From Psoroptes ovis (taxonomy: Eukaryota > Arthropoda > Arachnida > Sarcoptiformes > Psoroptidae): 64,000 bases of DNA. A program made the translations under genes and the position numbers. Of this stretch, positions 28,664-43,183 are shown piece after piece (positions within the stretch are counted from its first letter, which is position 1; the number at the start of each line of letters is the position of its first letter). The DNA lies in NCBI GenBank assembly GCA_002943765.1, contig PQWQ01000004.1, positions 806,001-870,000 of the forward strand, written 5' to 3'. The notes under the pieces are model-generated. The model did not search any database. It had not been told where the DNA came from and saw only the letters and a program-made list of their open reading frames with translations.

Positions 28664-29877
28664 TCCTTTCGGTTTAACAAAATTATCCCTTTATTCTTTA
28701 ATTCCTTGCATTCAAAACGCTATCTATCGATATTTTTCAATGAATTTTAAGAAATACCTTTTTTTCTTTAAGAAAAATCAACGAAAATTTCATTCGTCAG
28801 ATGTCGTTTTATGGTTTTATTTTCAAAAATTTTGAATTTTAACCAGATTTTTTCTTTTCAAACCCAGAACACTGGAAGGCGCTATTGTTTCTGATGGCAT
28901 TTTGAATTTCGAATCCAATTTTGCTTGTGGACCAAATGAAATCGATTTTTATTTTTTCTTCATTGAACTATAGTCTCTTCTTCTTTTTCTTCTTTGTCGA
29001 TTGGCTCTCGAATCGATCCAAATGATGGATTTATTTTTTGTTTTTGTTTTTCAATTCGAAAAAAAAACAAAAATAAGAAAAATGTGAAAATTGTCTTTGA
29101 AACCAAAAACTAATGCAACTTGGAAAGCATACATTTGGAATGACAATGACAAATCGATCAATTTTTTTATTATTTCGAGAGATTCGGGAAAAACTAGAAT
29201 TGATTTTGACCTGAGATTCTCGAGAAAAACAACGATTCTTCTTCTTATTCTTATTCTTATTAAATTTATTATAATTCCAAGAGTCAATGAGGAACAAGAC
29301 GAAGACAAAAATGAAGAAAAATGGCCTTAGATATACATTTTCAATGAGATGTTTTTGGAAAATCTCCTTCATTGTTTTTTACTTTATTTTGCGAAGCAAA
29401 AAGTTAAACACAAAAAGTCAAAAAGAAAATGAATTTGAAACATCTTCAAAAAATGTTTTGAAATAAGAAAAACTCATTGAACATTATTGAACATTAAATA
29501 AATCTGAATTATTATTATTATTATTATTGGTGAATAATGGACATACAATGTGGATAATACAGCCAGCAGCTGACAATGACATTTATATGTGTGTGTGTGT
29601 TTGCCGTTTGTTTTTTCATTTGGTTGGTCGATTGGCTGGATATTTGGCAGTGAGTTGAAATGAAAATTTAAGAAAATTTAAGAAAATTTTAAGAAAATGA
29701 AAATTTTCATTTTTCTTAAAGAAAATTTCAACCCAAAATGCACTTGGAAATCATTGATTTATTTCATTTTATTTCTCGATTTTTTTTCGTTTTTTCGTTT
29801 TTTTGTCTTTGATTCATTTTGTTATTCACAATGTTTTTGACATTCAAAGCCAAACCAAAATAATACAAATGATAATA

Positions 29878-29958
29878 TTAGGTTGTCCGAAAAGTTCTTG
29901 CCAATTTTTTAATGATTTTCTACGATATAACCGGCAAAAAACTTTCCGGACAACCTAA
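29878..29958 (+). mobile_element. Mariner-type hairpin MITE, copy 9
   Basis: 81 bp. Left end TTAGGTTGTCCGAAAAGTTC, right end CTTTCCGGACAACCTAA, stem half CTACGATATAACCGGC, TA flanks. Confidence 0.95.
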
Positions 29959-30770
29959 TAGCAACAACACTGATGACGATGATCATGATAATGGATGAAA
30001 TTTTTTTTTTTTGGAAAAATAAGAAAAAGTATAAAAACAGAAAACATTTTCTTTAAAAACATCTTTGAACAGCCAAAGTTATTTTCTGTTGTTCTGTGTC
30101 CAAAAGATTTGTTTGATTTTGAATTTTCTTTGAGAAAATATTGAACAAAATACACAAAACATTCAAATAATCGAAACAAATGAATAAATAAATCGATTAA
30201 TTCAATCAGTGTTTATTCATTTATCATTCAGCTCAATGATATTTTATTTGTTTTCAATTTTTTCAAATTTAAAATTTTGTGTATATTTTCAGTGTTTGTT
30301 GAACAAATTTTTCTTAGTTAAGTGAAAACAAAAATAAATGTAATACAAGATATAAATTGTAAAATACTGATGATAATAATCCAAATGATAATAACCAGTT
30401 AAATGTTTAATAATCAATGTCTTAGTGATCAATGTGACATCAGAAAAAAACAAATTGTGAATGTTTTTGTCTAATCCTCATGACCTTTAACCTAACAATC
30501 AACCTTTGATCATATTTTTCTACTAATTAACTGATTGACAAATCGACAAATTCTAAAATTCAGCACATAAAAAATATCACCGAGTATCACCGAGTGTCAT
30601 CAATTCAACGAATGTCAATGAAAATCAACGACCATCCACAAAACATCAATTCAACTTGTCTAAACGGTAGGTGCTGGAAAATTTATCGACTAAACATTGA
30701 ATCTTATTAATAATTGATTATAATAAATTATTATTTCTATCATTATTATTATTATTATCTGTGAAATAAC

Positions 30771-30796
30771 TATCTCTCTCTCTCTCTCTCTCTCTG
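30771..30796. repeat. (CT)n microsatellite
   Basis: A pure CT dinucleotide run of about 26 bp. Confidence 0.95.
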
Positions 30797-31028
30797 CAAA
30801 AATAATAATGATTCAGATGCTTTCGCTCAGATTCTACAAAGTGATATTTTCCATTTAAAATACATTTTTTATAATAATAATAATAATAATGATAATACAT
30901 TATCAATGATAATGATGAGCACACACATTATAACATTGTTTATTTATGATTATTAAATGATGATGATAATGATTATGATGATTTTCAAATGATGATTTTC
31001 AGTTGTACCAAATTGCTTTATTAATATA

Positions 31029-31108
31029 TTATGCTGTCCGATAAGTTCTTGCCGATTTTCCAATGATTTTCTACAATATAATCGGCAAAAACTTTTCGGA
31101 CAACTTAA
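31029..31108 (+). mobile_element. Mariner-type hairpin MITE, copy 10
   Basis: 80 bp. Left end TTATGCTGTCCGATAAGTTC, right end CTTTTCGGACAACTTAA, forward orientation. Confidence 0.93.
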
Positions 31109-31885
31109 TATTATTTTTACTTGCTTGCTTTGTTTCATTTCATTTCGTTTCGATGATTCTCTTCTTTAAATTTTCGACTCTTAGAATCTTAGAATTGATT
31201 CTTAGAAATTTTTTCTTATTAAGAATTTTAAATTAGTCAATTGGAAAAAAATAATGATTATTATTTTTTTATTGTGAAACATTGATGATAATACATGCAT
31301 TAAGATCCATACATAGAAAATCAATCGATTTTTTCTCCCTGATTATTTTTGTTTTGTTCGATCGACTTTTGTTAGTTTGTCGTAAATAATTATTTTATTT
31401 TTGCTTGCTATTTTGGGCCCGAATTTCGGATCATTTGGTACAAATGAAATCAAAATCAGAATTAAAATCAAAATGAAATGAAATGAAATGTAAAAAGATA
31501 AATCAAGCAAAATCTTGGACATTTTTTTATTTTTCTTCATTTTTGATTTGCCTTCAGGGTCGTATTTGATTTAGTAGTTTTTTCTCATTTGTTTTTCCTT
31601 TGATTTTTCTTATTTTTTTCTTAGATTTGGATTTATTGTGACTTATCAAATGTATATATTAAATTACAATGTTTATTTGTATGTGAGTGTATGTGATTTA
31701 GTCCGAACGACAAATTTTTTTCCACATTTGTTCATTGATTTGTTTTAATTGTATTCATATATCGTATTCATCCATGAGTGTTTTCGGGTGCATCCGATTC
31801 CATAATAATGATTAGTTTGCAAATGAAATGAATTTGAAAAGATAATAAATAAATAAATTAATATTGTAGTACCATAAGATATATA

Positions 31886-31966
31886 TTGAGCTGTTCGGAA
31901 AATTGTTGCGGAAAAATTTTCCGAAAAATGATTGATAAATACGTAAAAACTTTTCGGACTGCCTAA
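31886..31966. mobile_element. Mariner-type MITE, copy 11, diverged interior
   Basis: 81 bp. Left end TTGAGCTGTTCGGAAAATTG, right end AAAACTTTTCGGACTGCCTAA. The centre carries a separate palindrome, GGAAAAATTTTCC. Confidence 0.85.
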
Positions 31967-32981
31967 TATTTTATACATAGCAGTTATATTCGTTGAATTT
32001 GGCCAATATTTGCCAATATTTATTTATTATATTTGTGAGTTTTTAGTTTGGTTATCAGTATTAGTTAGTTTGTCGATATTAGTTCAATAAAAAAAATATT
32101 TCCATCTTTGAACAAACGAACCAATAAATAAATAAATAAATAAACAAATAATGAATATACGAATGCATAAGAATGCATTTTTACTTGATCTTTTATTCAA
32201 TCAATTTTAATCAATACAAATATTATAAAATATCGATGAAACACGATAGCATAAATGGTGAAATAATAATAATGCATTTGAATAATTCAATGTATAAATG
32301 AATAATTCTAGTATTGAAATGTCTATTTGTTTTCAATAAATGAATGAAAGTAGATAGCAAGAGAGTGAGAACAGGGACAGGGAACAGGGAAAAAATGGAT
32401 AAACACACACACACACACTGAAAAGCAATATATCACAATAAAATAGAAAAAAACAAAGACCTTGAATAATGACAATGCTTAGATGTTGAACCATTTTTGA
32501 TCAATAGTATAACCTTAACCTAACCTAAATCATCAACTTAGCATAATCTAACTTAACCTAACTCGTCAACAATTCCAAAAAGTTTGAGAATCACTCTGAT
32601 TTGATTCTGAATCTAAATCAATATCATTTTGGCCTAGAAATATTTGAATATTTGAATACTGAAAAAATCAAAAAAACTCCAAGTAATCAACAATTTACAA
32701 TTCCAACAATAACAAATCAAATATGTGTGCACATTTTTTGAACAAAATAATCAAATTCAAACAAATTGAAAATATTTGAATTTTCCGCCATTTTCATGCT
32801 TACATCATTATCATATTTAATATTATCGATATTATCGATCATTTTGCATTCATTCATTCATTCACGAAAATACCATTATACAATATGTGATGATATTTCA
32901 ATCAAACAACATTTGATGTTTGTTGCAAGAGCATATATTAAAAAGTTGAAAACAATTGAACAACTTTCAACTTGATAAATA

Positions 32982-33062
32982 TTTGGGTTGTCCCATAAGT
33001 TTTTGCCAATTTTCACATGTTTTTCAACTAGTAAATTCGCAAAAACTTTCCGGACAACCTAA
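32982..33062 (+). mobile_element. Mariner-type hairpin MITE, copy 12, mixed arms
   Basis: 81 bp. Left arm GTTGTCCCATAAGTTTTTGC is of the CCCATAAG type, right arm AAAACTTTCCGGACAACC of the CCGGAAAG type, so the arms are not exact complements. Confidence 0.92.
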
Positions 33063-34818
33063 TATTTGTCTTAGAGTAAAGAATTTATTCTTTGAAAATT
33101 TTCTTAAATTTTCAAAATTTCCATTGAAAATTCTACCATTGAAGAATTCAATTGAATTTGAAAATTTTAAGAATTTCTCTTTTCTTATTCTTCTCCTTAA
33201 AATTCTTTCTTATTATTTGATTTTATTTCAAATTTCATTTTATTTAAGTGAAAAATATTTCATTTATTATTATTATTGTTATGATTATTATTATTCCAGA
33301 CATCATCAAATGAATGAATGAAATACAAAAAAGACAAAATTTTTTCTTTGATTATTGGATTCACAATTGAATTGTCAATGACTGAAAAAGGAATGAATGT
33401 TGGATGATTGGATGGTGAATGAATGGGGAGCCAGAATCTTGAAAATTTCTTGAATAATTTTTGACAATTTTTTTTTTGTTGTCTAAGACTCAAGTGTAGA
33501 TTTGAAAATTTTGAGAAATTTCAAAAAAATTTTAAAAGGTTTGAAGATTTCGAAGATTCTTGAAAAAAAAGTGAATTAAAGTGAAAATGACTGAATATTG
33601 CTTGATATATTATTGGATATGACTGAATTTGATTAAAAGTCATTGAAATCATTGATTGAAAATATGGAGAAAACTTCAAGAATTTGAGCTTAAAAAAATT
33701 CTTCAAGTTTTTGACCAAGAATTTTTTTTTTCATTCGCCTACTTGAAAATTGATTTCGGATCCAGTTTTTTTTCAAATTATTCTTCAATTTTAAAAAATG
33801 ATTCCCATTTTTCAACCCTTTCGCAAATATTCAAATGATTATTGACAATGATTTCGATTCATTTCAATGGGAAATGATTTTCAAATTATTGAAAATTACT
33901 AAAATTCATTTGGCTATCGTTTTTTTGCATCGAGTCATTATCATAATCAATTATTGTATCTGATGATTACATTTGATGGCTGCGAAAATATCAGATGCAA
34001 AAATGTTTCTGCTGAAATATATATTGAGAAATATACTTTGATATATCAGTTTATATTAATAATTATAATAATAATGAATACATTTGTATCGGCATTATTT
34101 TCAAAAATAATTCACATTATAAATTTATTCTGAATAAATGTGAATGTGATATATATTCATGATGAATTTGACTTTGACCACATTACATATTAAATCTGTG
34201 TATGAATGGATTAATGTGCTTGTGTTTGTGTGTGTTAGAGTATATAATCTATGTGTATTTCATTACACAAATAACAATAGTAAAATAATATAAATGAAAT
34301 CCAATAATCATCATTATTTGGATTCAATAATGATGATTATTGGATTCAATGTTTTGATATTTGATAGAATATTAAGCATTTAATATGTGTATATATTGAA
34401 ATAAAATGCACAAAAAATTAAATAATGCTTCAATAAATTTTTTAGATTCATTCATTTCAAAAATTTATTTATTTATGTCATTTATATTGATATAAATACT
34501 TTATTTATATATGTATGAACATTTCTGTACATTGGCCATATACATTGATTGATAGATGTTTAGAGAAAATGATATGTTTATTTGTTTGTTTTCAGTTTAT
34601 TATATGTTTCATTTCATCTTTATTTCATTTCAATTCATTTTCATTTTGCTCAATGTGTTTATTGGAAACTTTGAGTCAATTTAATAATTCTGTTTTGTTT
34701 TCATTCCCATTTACTACCCATCATCACTCATCGATTTAAACAATTCCTACAATCATTCATTCATAAAACTTGAAACAATTTGAAACGATACATACACATA
34801 GATAGAGAGACATTCATA

Positions 34819-34899
34819 TTAGATTGTCCCATAAGTTCTTGTCGTTTTTCGAATGAAAAAAAATTTTAAAAAACAGCAACAACTTATGGGACAACCCAA
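34819..34899. mobile_element. Mariner-type hairpin MITE, copy 13 (A/T-spacer subfamily)
   Basis: 81 bp. Left end TTAGATTGTCCCATAAGTTC, right end AACTTATGGGACAACCCAA, with an A/T palindromic spacer in place of the usual interior. Both arms are of the CCCATAAG type. Confidence 0.93.
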
Positions 34900-35836
34900 T
34901 ACAAATATTATAGACACTCATACATACATAATCATCAAGCATCAAAACATTTGACAACATCAAACAGCATCAAACACCATTGAACATCATCAAACAACAA
35001 ACATTATCATTATTTCTCCTGTCATCATTCATTCATTCATTGTTTCGATTTAAAATTGTAAAAACAATGAATTGAATTGAATCGAAACAAACAAATACAT
35101 ATACAGGGACAAAGACACCAAAAATTTGTTGAAAAACAATTGAACCGAAATGAAAATTTTTTTCCATTTTTGTTTCAATTCATTCTTTTGAATTTCTCAA
35201 AGAATAATATTGAATTTCTCAGAGAAAAACATTGAATTTCTTAAAAAATGATTCAAACAAAAACAATTCTCAATTCTTAATTCTTGTTGTTGTATTAAAA
35301 AAAATCAATGGGAATCAAATTTCAAAATTCAAAAGAAAGAAATTTTGAGAGAGATTATAGCCTAGCACAGCAACGACAGCGAAAACAAGCAAAGTAAACG
35401 AGTGAGCAATGAAATGGAAGAATATGGGATAATATTAATATTTCTGAATGTTTCAATGTGAAAAATGAAATGAAATAAAATTTCATTTTTTTCTTTATTT
35501 TGGATCAATTCATTCATTCATTTATTATTATTGAATAATGTATATGGTACATGTCAAATTGTATCCAGTACAATCCGCACACATATCGTCTTTGATATAT
35601 GTGAATACAAGTAATTTTGTAAGTTTTTGAAGAAATTTGAAGATACTAAGACCCAGAATTGCTTGTTTGTTTGTGTGTATGTATCATTGATTTCAAAAAT
35701 TTTTTCCTCTCTGATGATTTTTGATAATCTATCTTGTTTGTGTTGTATACTGATGTGTTTGTGTGTATTGAGAATATATTATTTGTACATATGAATACAT
35801 ATATAAATATATCATTAAAAATTATTATTGTTATTA

Positions 35837-35955
35837 CAGGGTTTCAAGTTTTGATTCGTAGTTTTAAAACTGAATTTCATGATTTAATCATATAAAATAA
35901 CATTCAAAACTATGAAATTTAACTTCAAAACTACGAATTAAAACTTTAAACCCTG
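35837..35955. mobile_element. Tc1-like inverted-repeat MITE, copy 1 (119 bp)
   Basis: Flanked by TA on both sides. The ends CAGGGTTTCAAGTTTTGATT and TTAAAACTTTAAACCCTG form terminal inverted repeats of about 30 bp. An internal repeat of TTCGTAGTTTT / AAAACTACGAA and a further internal copy allow a long hairpin. A diverged second copy lies at 45816-45936. Confidence 0.85.
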
Positions 35956-38900
35956 TATTACTTGATAATGTCTGTCATTATAATAAATAAATGAATGAAT
36001 GAATAACAATATCTTCATGTTCATTGATTCATTCATTCATTCATTCATTTATTTATTCAATATTTGATGATGATGAACATTGAACATGATGAAACATTTG
36101 GACATGAGAAACTATTTGAGAGAATATATATTTGAAATTATTGATCCAAGAAAATTGTGAAATTTGCTTACAAAGACAAGAAATAACATAAAAAACAAAA
36201 GAAGAATGTGTTCCTCTCAAGAAGTCATTCAAATGTGATCACAATGCTTGATGATGTTGTTCAATCATCATCAAACAAGATCGACATCTTCATCATCATT
36301 TAATTTTACCAAAATAACTTAAAAATGATGGAAACATGTACCCTATCAAAGTCCATCATCATCGAACCAGGCCATTGTCACAATCGATGATGATAATTGA
36401 TGGAAATAAAGTTTCTTTTTCATTTCATCTTTGAGACATCATCATTTGATTTGATTCCCAAATAATCGATTTGATACATTTTCACCATCATCAACACCAA
36501 CACCACCATGACCATTACCATTATCATTATCACTATTTAATGAATAGCCTAGAATAGACCATTTATGGCTTTGAAACCCAAATCATCAATGATTATTTGA
36601 TGATGATGAAGCCATCACATCAAATAATCATTTTTTCAATGGGAAATATATATGGATTGATTTTGTGATTGATATATCATCATAAATATGATCTGATTTT
36701 TCTCTTTGTTTATGGTCGTATGCGTTGATCATCATAGAAATACTTATTAAATGATAATTTTAATGATGATCATAATGATTTTATTATCATTCATCGGTTT
36801 CATATTCAGTGATTATTAAATCAATGATAATGATAAAACAATGAAATTGAATAAACGAATAAATTGGAAAATGGAATTGAAAATTATGAAATAAATCCAT
36901 TTTATGCCATCATTTTTTCATCTCAAATTGTCAATTTCCAATTTCCAAAACAAAAAAGTAATAAATTTGTAATTATTTGAATTGAAATTGTCGAATTTGA
37001 ATCGTTTGAAATTGATAGAAATTTGATTGAATTTGATGATACTGATGAAATTGAAATTGTGGTAGAAATGCAAAAATATCGTACTCGAACATAAATCGAT
37101 ATCATTTGAATTCTCATAAGATTTGAATTCATTTCATTTTATTTATTTATTTATTTATATATTAATTTTCCAAATTTCCATTTTGGTGAGATGGATGGAT
37201 GGATGGATGGAAGAGCCGAAAAATAATGAAAATAAATTGAAATAATGAAAATTTTGATGCATCGATATTTTCATATAAATATCAAATATTTGAATGTGTG
37301 TATTTGTACATGAATTTAACATTTGTATTGTGATTGAATATATTCCATTCATTGAAATTGTTCAATTTATTGAATATTTATGTACCAAATACAAACATAA
37401 ATATTCATAAACAAATTGAATTTTATTTGTTTTAAAAATATTTGGTGCTGATCATCATAGTGATTGAATGAAATGAATGCGATGCTGTATTTGTCGATTT
37501 TGTGTAGTGATCTATATGTGAATAGTGTGGGTGTAGTATTTAAATGTGTGCATTGCATCAATTTTGAATCATCAATGTTGATTCATTGATGCATTGATGA
37601 TTCGATACAGTTACAGCTGAAGCAGACAGCTATTAATCATTTACATTGTTATGAAATTGATATATCACATATATCGTCGAAACAATATAATAATAATTTG
37701 AAAACAAAACCCGAAAAACAATTGAAAACCATAGACTATCATAGATATATGGAATGGCCATACAATGATATGGAAATAATGATAATAATCAATTATAATC
37801 AATAATAATCTAAAATTGATTGATTTTTTCATACAATTTTTGAAATTAATTTGTAATATTGAATATATTTGATTCTCCGAATTCTCATACATTCTCATAT
37901 ATTGTTTCATTGAAATTACAATTTCAATGCACCAATTTACGATTCCAAATTCAATTAAATTCAATGATACATTTTTCCTTTCGATATTGACTATCGATTA
38001 TCGATCAATATAAATGAAAAAATATCGACAATTGATAATTCAATACATATTCATAATGTCCATTATTAAAAAAAAAACATTCACTTGTTTGTACAAATAC
38101 ACAAATATATCCTAACAAATACAAATTGATAATTTGTAACAAAATTCAAAATGAATGAATCCATTATTAGTTTATTCGAGAAATTATTTGAAATATATTA
38201 TTGATAAGATAATCAATAAAACAATAATGATAGCGAATATTCATATTCCGAATATTTCTATCAATATACATTAATAATTCAATTATTAAGGTGATGATTG
38301 ATTGATTTAATTCTTTTATTATCATCATCACCATTATCATTATCATATCGACATTATTCAGATCATTTATCTTTTCATTTCATTTCCATTCATTTATATT
38401 CATTTAATTGTATTCGAGATCAACGAATACTAGTAATGATAATGATTCATTATAATCATTATCTATTGATTTATTTATTTATTATTTATCATTTATTATT
38501 TGTAATTCATTATCATTTGCTATGAATTGCTCTTATAATCATATATGATAATAATAAATTGATTTGAATTTGAAATATTTTTGATAAATTGTTCCATTTT
38601 CATTCATTTTTATTTTGTATCATTTTTTGGTTCATATTTTGGCTCATATTCTGGCCCGTAATGATAATAATTATATCAAAATGTATTCCAATTCACTTTG
38701 AATTATTATCACATGAATTATAATCATTTGTCTATGTTTGCGTGTACAATTGTATTTGTCGATATTCATTATGAATAATACATTTGAAATGATTAAGAAA
38801 TAAATCATTTAATGATGAATTATGGAATTTGAAAGTTGAATTTTTTTAATTTTCTAAGACATTTTCAATGCTCATAAATTCATAATTACACACACAATGT

Positions 38901-39843
38901 GTTTTGAATGGGTTTTGACAATTGTTTTCAGGAGAAATATGATCGAAATTTTCTTCTGAAATTTCAATTGCTCCGATCAAAGAGATTCCCAAATGAAAAC
39001 ATCTTTGTTTTTTTCTTTTCTTAAAATCTGAAAACCCTTTCAATTTTGAATATTGACGATTTTGAATGTTCGTACATTCTGGGGAATGTACTTTAACTTT
39101 CAAAAATCTTGGCACAGAAGCAGTATTAGCAGCAACAGAAGCAGAATTATTACGAAAAAAAAAATTAAAGAAAAAGTGAATCAAAGTGTAATCACTAAAG
39201 TATTGCAGTAGTTAGTTAGTTAATTAATAATTAGTCAAAATTAATTAATCACAATCACATGTTCATATAAGAATATTTCTAAAAGATAATTAAATAATGT
39301 TCTTTTTCTTAGTTTTTTTTTTTTTGCTTTTCTTAAAGAAAAAATTCTTCGAATATTAAGAATTTATTCAAATTGAATTCATATGCATTTAAACGAAGAC
39401 TTTCCTGTCCCTTTTCCTTTAGGATTCATTTTTTTGCTTTGAACTTAATTCAAATGAATCAAAGTAGATGATGATGATGATTAAACATATTAAAGTGCAT
39501 GTATGCATATGAGCTATTTGTATGTATTTTTCTTCTTCTTCTTCTTCTTATGATTTGGCTTTCGCCAAATTGTACCCAAAAAAATGGTTTTAATGCTGAT
39601 TATAATGAATTTTTATATGCAAAAATTAAAGTCAAAGAATATATGAAATGAAAAAGAGAGAGAGAGGAAAACCATTAAAATTTAATGGTTTTAAAATGAT
39701 TTTAATTAAGAAGGAAAAAGACTAAGAAATTTTGGTTCCGAAGCCAAAGCATGCTTTGAATTATGCCTTTAAAAATTCCATCATTATTCTTTTGCGTTTC
39801 GAGAAAAGAACGGAGAAAATTTTCTTAAATAAATTTCATTTTA

Positions 39844-39923
39844 TTCGGTTGTCCGAAAAGTTCTTGTCGATTTTCCAATTATTTTCCACCATATAACCGG
39901 CAAAAACTTTCTGGACAACTTAA
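39844..39923 (+). mobile_element. Mariner-type hairpin MITE, copy 14
   Basis: 80 bp. Left end TTCGGTTGTCCGAAAAGTTC, right end CTTTCTGGACAACTTAA, stem half CACCATATAACCGGC. Confidence 0.93.
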
Positions 39924-40239
39924 TATTTCATTTCATTAAAATGGATTAATTAATTGAACGACATTAAAAACAGAGAGAAAGAGGAAAACGAAAGCGAAAA
40001 GGTCCCATTTTGTCATTATTAACATTGAATATTATGTAAACTGCAGCAGCAGCAGCAGCACCACCGAAAAAATTTTCAAATAGCGATTTTATACGATAAA
40101 ATGATTCAATTAATGAACACATTTTTCCCAACTAATTTTGAGGTTAGTGTTTTGCTTAGGCTTAGAGGTTGTTAAAAGAGCAAAATTCCCAAAAACACAT
40201 ATCACTATGTCATGAATTTTCTTTGATTTAAACAAAATT

Positions 40240-40319
40240 TTAGGTTGTCCCATAAGTTCTTGCTGTTTTTGAAATTTTTTTTCATTTCAAAAACGGCAAG
40301 AACTTATGAGACAACCCAA
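40240..40319. mobile_element. Mariner-type hairpin MITE, copy 15 (A/T-spacer subfamily)
   Basis: 80 bp. Left end TTAGGTTGTCCCATAAGTTC, right end GAACTTATGAGACAACCCAA. The spacer GTTTTTGAAATTT..AAATGAAA is a palindrome, so nearly the whole element is one hairpin. Confidence 0.94.
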
Positions 40320-41070
40320 TAATTGGATCATTTGAATATTGTCAAAGATTGATGTTATTCGAATGTCATTTTGGTGGTATTTTGCCCGCAAAATGAAATT
40401 AATTTCTCAATAAATTCTTCTTGTTCTTCTTCTTCTTCATCTGTTCTTGCATATGTGTTTTCCGGGGACGAAAATTTTGAAATTATGCACAGAAAACCAT
40501 CGGGGAAAAAATATTCATCGAAGAAATAGCTTCAAGCAATTGATTGTTTTGTTTTGCTGCTGCAAATAATGATGATGAATGTGAATGATACAAGAAATTG
40601 AATCAAATTCAATTCAAATTGAATCAAATGATTTAATTTTATCATTATCGTTGATATTGCTCTCAATATTATCATCAGCCAAAATTGAATATTATAATCA
40701 ATTTATATCGATTTTTTTCACTGCCAGCCATTTCACTACGCGCCCATCTCTCAGTGTGGAATTGAATTTCTGAATTTTCATCATTTTGAAAATGATCACA
40801 ATTCATCGATTTTTATGATTTTTTGATGATGATTCAAAGAAATATTTTTTAAAATTCAATTTTTCCTCGGTCCAAATGTGCAATTTTTAAACTGAACAGT
40901 TTTCTTTTGGAAAATCGAGATGAATATCAAAGAAATGAATGAATGAATGAATGTATGGATGAATACAAAAATAAAACAATACCAAGACTCAGCAAATCAA
41001 GCATTTCTTTCATGTTTCAAATAACAACAATAATCGATAACAATGCAACGAGTTTTTATAGATGAAAATA

Positions 41071-41152
41071 TTAGGTTGTCCGATAAGTTATTGCGGATTT
41101 TCTCATTATTCCCTACTATATTTCATCGGCAAAAATTTTTCGGACAGCCTAA
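41071..41152 (+). mobile_element. Mariner-type hairpin MITE, copy 16
   Basis: 82 bp. Left end TTAGGTTGTCCGATAAGTTA, right end TTTTCGGACAGCCTAA, TA flanks. Confidence 0.93.
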
Positions 41153-42428
41153 TATTTGAAAAAATGAAATACAATACAATAAAGCACAATGAATCATAAA
41201 TAAATAAATACAAATAATTTGAAAAAAAAACTGAAGCATCTTAGCACTGCCTAAAGCTATTCTATTGCTTGAAATGAGAATTCAAAGAAGACAAAATGAT
41301 GAAATGAATTTCTTATACAAAATGTTCAAAGAAAGAGAAAATTTAATTTGAAAAAATGAGAATCAAATAAAATAAAAATGAATTAAAATGAATTGAAATG
41401 AAGGAATAATGAAATAAAAATTCAATAAAAAATTGAAAAAACAATTGAATAAATAAATAAATTCATTCATTGATTCATTGAATCATTCATTTGCCATAGA
41501 ATGATATAAAACAATATGATGAAATCAACAATAATGATGAAGACATTGTTGTTGAATGAGTGAATCTATTATTTTCGTATGTTACATGGATAATAATAAT
41601 AATTTGATGCTTTGAATTTAAATAAATTTAAATTTTAAAATAAATTTGAAATTAAAGTTCATCATCTTCAGTTTTGAACTCATTTGTTATGATTATTTTT
41701 GATTTTATTTCAATTTTTTCGAAGAAAAAATATTCATTTTCTTAAGATTCGTATGATTGCAATGGGAATTTTTCGCATTCATTTCTAAGGATTTCGTCTT
41801 ATTTCGTTTGGCCATTTTTTACAAACTTGAGAATCAAGTTTAGATGATACTTGATTTCAGAGATTTCAGTGACTTGGTTGATTATTTCTCTACGAATCCG
41901 AATTTTTCATGTTATTCAATTTTGTTTTTGTTTTTTCAACTTTTGCTTGTTACAAATATAATAAAGTAACTTGTAAATAGATATTTTTGCATATTCGCAA
42001 ATGATATAATTGCATTGACAATTCTAAAATTATATATTTAAGCATCATTTTATCACTTTGTTCAAATTGAAAAAAAAAGAAAAATTCCATCTAAATAATG
42101 AATATATTTGTTCGTATATTCAAAAACAAATACATCCATAAAAATACTAAATGAAATGAAACATTTTCCTTTGCTTTCTCCCTGTTCAGCAACGATAAAC
42201 CGAGCAGCAACAATAAATACAAATGCAAATTGTTGTTGGCCAAAAAAATAAGTGAATAATAAATGGTGATAATAACGATAATGCTAATAATAAATAATAA
42301 TGATAATATTATTAAAAATAATGGGCACTAATAATAATCAAAACGATAAATGATAATGATAATGAATAATAATAATAAACAATTTGTACAAAAAATTATT
42401 CATTTCATTATGATCGTTATTAGTATTA

Positions 42429-42508
42429 TCAAGTTGTCCGATAAGTTCTTGCCGATTTTCTCATAATCCTCTACACTATAATCGGCAAAAACTTTCCGAA
42501 CAATCTAA
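42429..42508 (+). mobile_element. Mariner-type hairpin MITE, copy 17
   Basis: 80 bp. Left end TCAAGTTGTCCGATAAGTTC, right end CTTTCCGAACAATCTAA, stem half CTACACTATAATCGGC. Confidence 0.93.
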
Positions 42509-43100
42509 TATTATTATTGAAAATAATTGTAAATTTATATATATTCATTTGTTCAATCATATTAAATTATTCATATTCTAAAATGAAAAGCATTATTTCC
42601 AATTCATATTTATGAGTGTGAAAAAATGAAATAAAATAAATTTACATTCGATTGTATTTGTATACATTTTTTATGTGTAATTCATATTTCTTTACTTTTT
42701 TCCTGGAAATTTTTTTTTTGGGCCATTTTCATTATCATTATCATTATTTTTTTAAAAAATATTTTCATTATACTTTGATATTTGACAAATAATTTTCATC
42801 ATTATTATCATTGTAATAATGATAATATCATTGCAATTATACCTAGAAATGATTGAATAAATAAATTCATGAATGTATTAATGAAAATATTAATAATAAT
42901 GACCAATATTAACCAGCAATAAAAGCAATAATAACACAATTGATTTATTGAAATTGTTTTGTTTTTTTTTTGCATTTCATAATTGTAGCTTTTCATTATT
43001 AATATCGTGATTCGAATCGAAATTTATTGAAAATAGAAATGATTGAATAAATAAATTTATGGCCAAATACATTTGTAATGTATTGTTGCGACTGGATAAA

Positions 43101-43183
43101 TGTCCAATAAGTTATATAAATTGAAATCAATTGAAGCAAAATGTCCATTAATGAAAAATTTCGCACCAAAAACTTTTTGGACA
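43101..43183. mobile_element. Diverged mariner-type MITE, copy 18
   Basis: Arms TGTCCAATAAGTTAT and AAAAACTTTTTGGACA remain. The outer TTAGG/CCTAA ends are lost and the centre is unrelated. Confidence 0.6.

Larger units (their letters stand above)
27236..39843. other. Gene-poor region, part 1
   Basis: About 12.6 kb between and around MITE copies 7-13 with no recognised exon. It contains (TGAA)n tracts near 28315-28420, (CT)n at 30771-30796, a CCTAA-like stretch near 32512-32570, the Tc1-like MITE at 35837-35955, (GGAT)n near 37190-37210 and many ATT runs. It may be intergenic DNA or introns of a gene with few, short exons. Confidence 0.5.

Noticed and set aside
29031..29372. Overlapping frames on both strands with a hydrophobic stretch
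   Set aside because: The plus frame has no ATG, follows directly on a stop codon, and lacks family resemblance or splice context.
39071..39095. Perfect small hairpin GTACATTC-TGGG-GAATGTAC
   Set aside because: An isolated 8 bp stem; such palindromes are expected by chance in 64 kb and it has no repeat family here.
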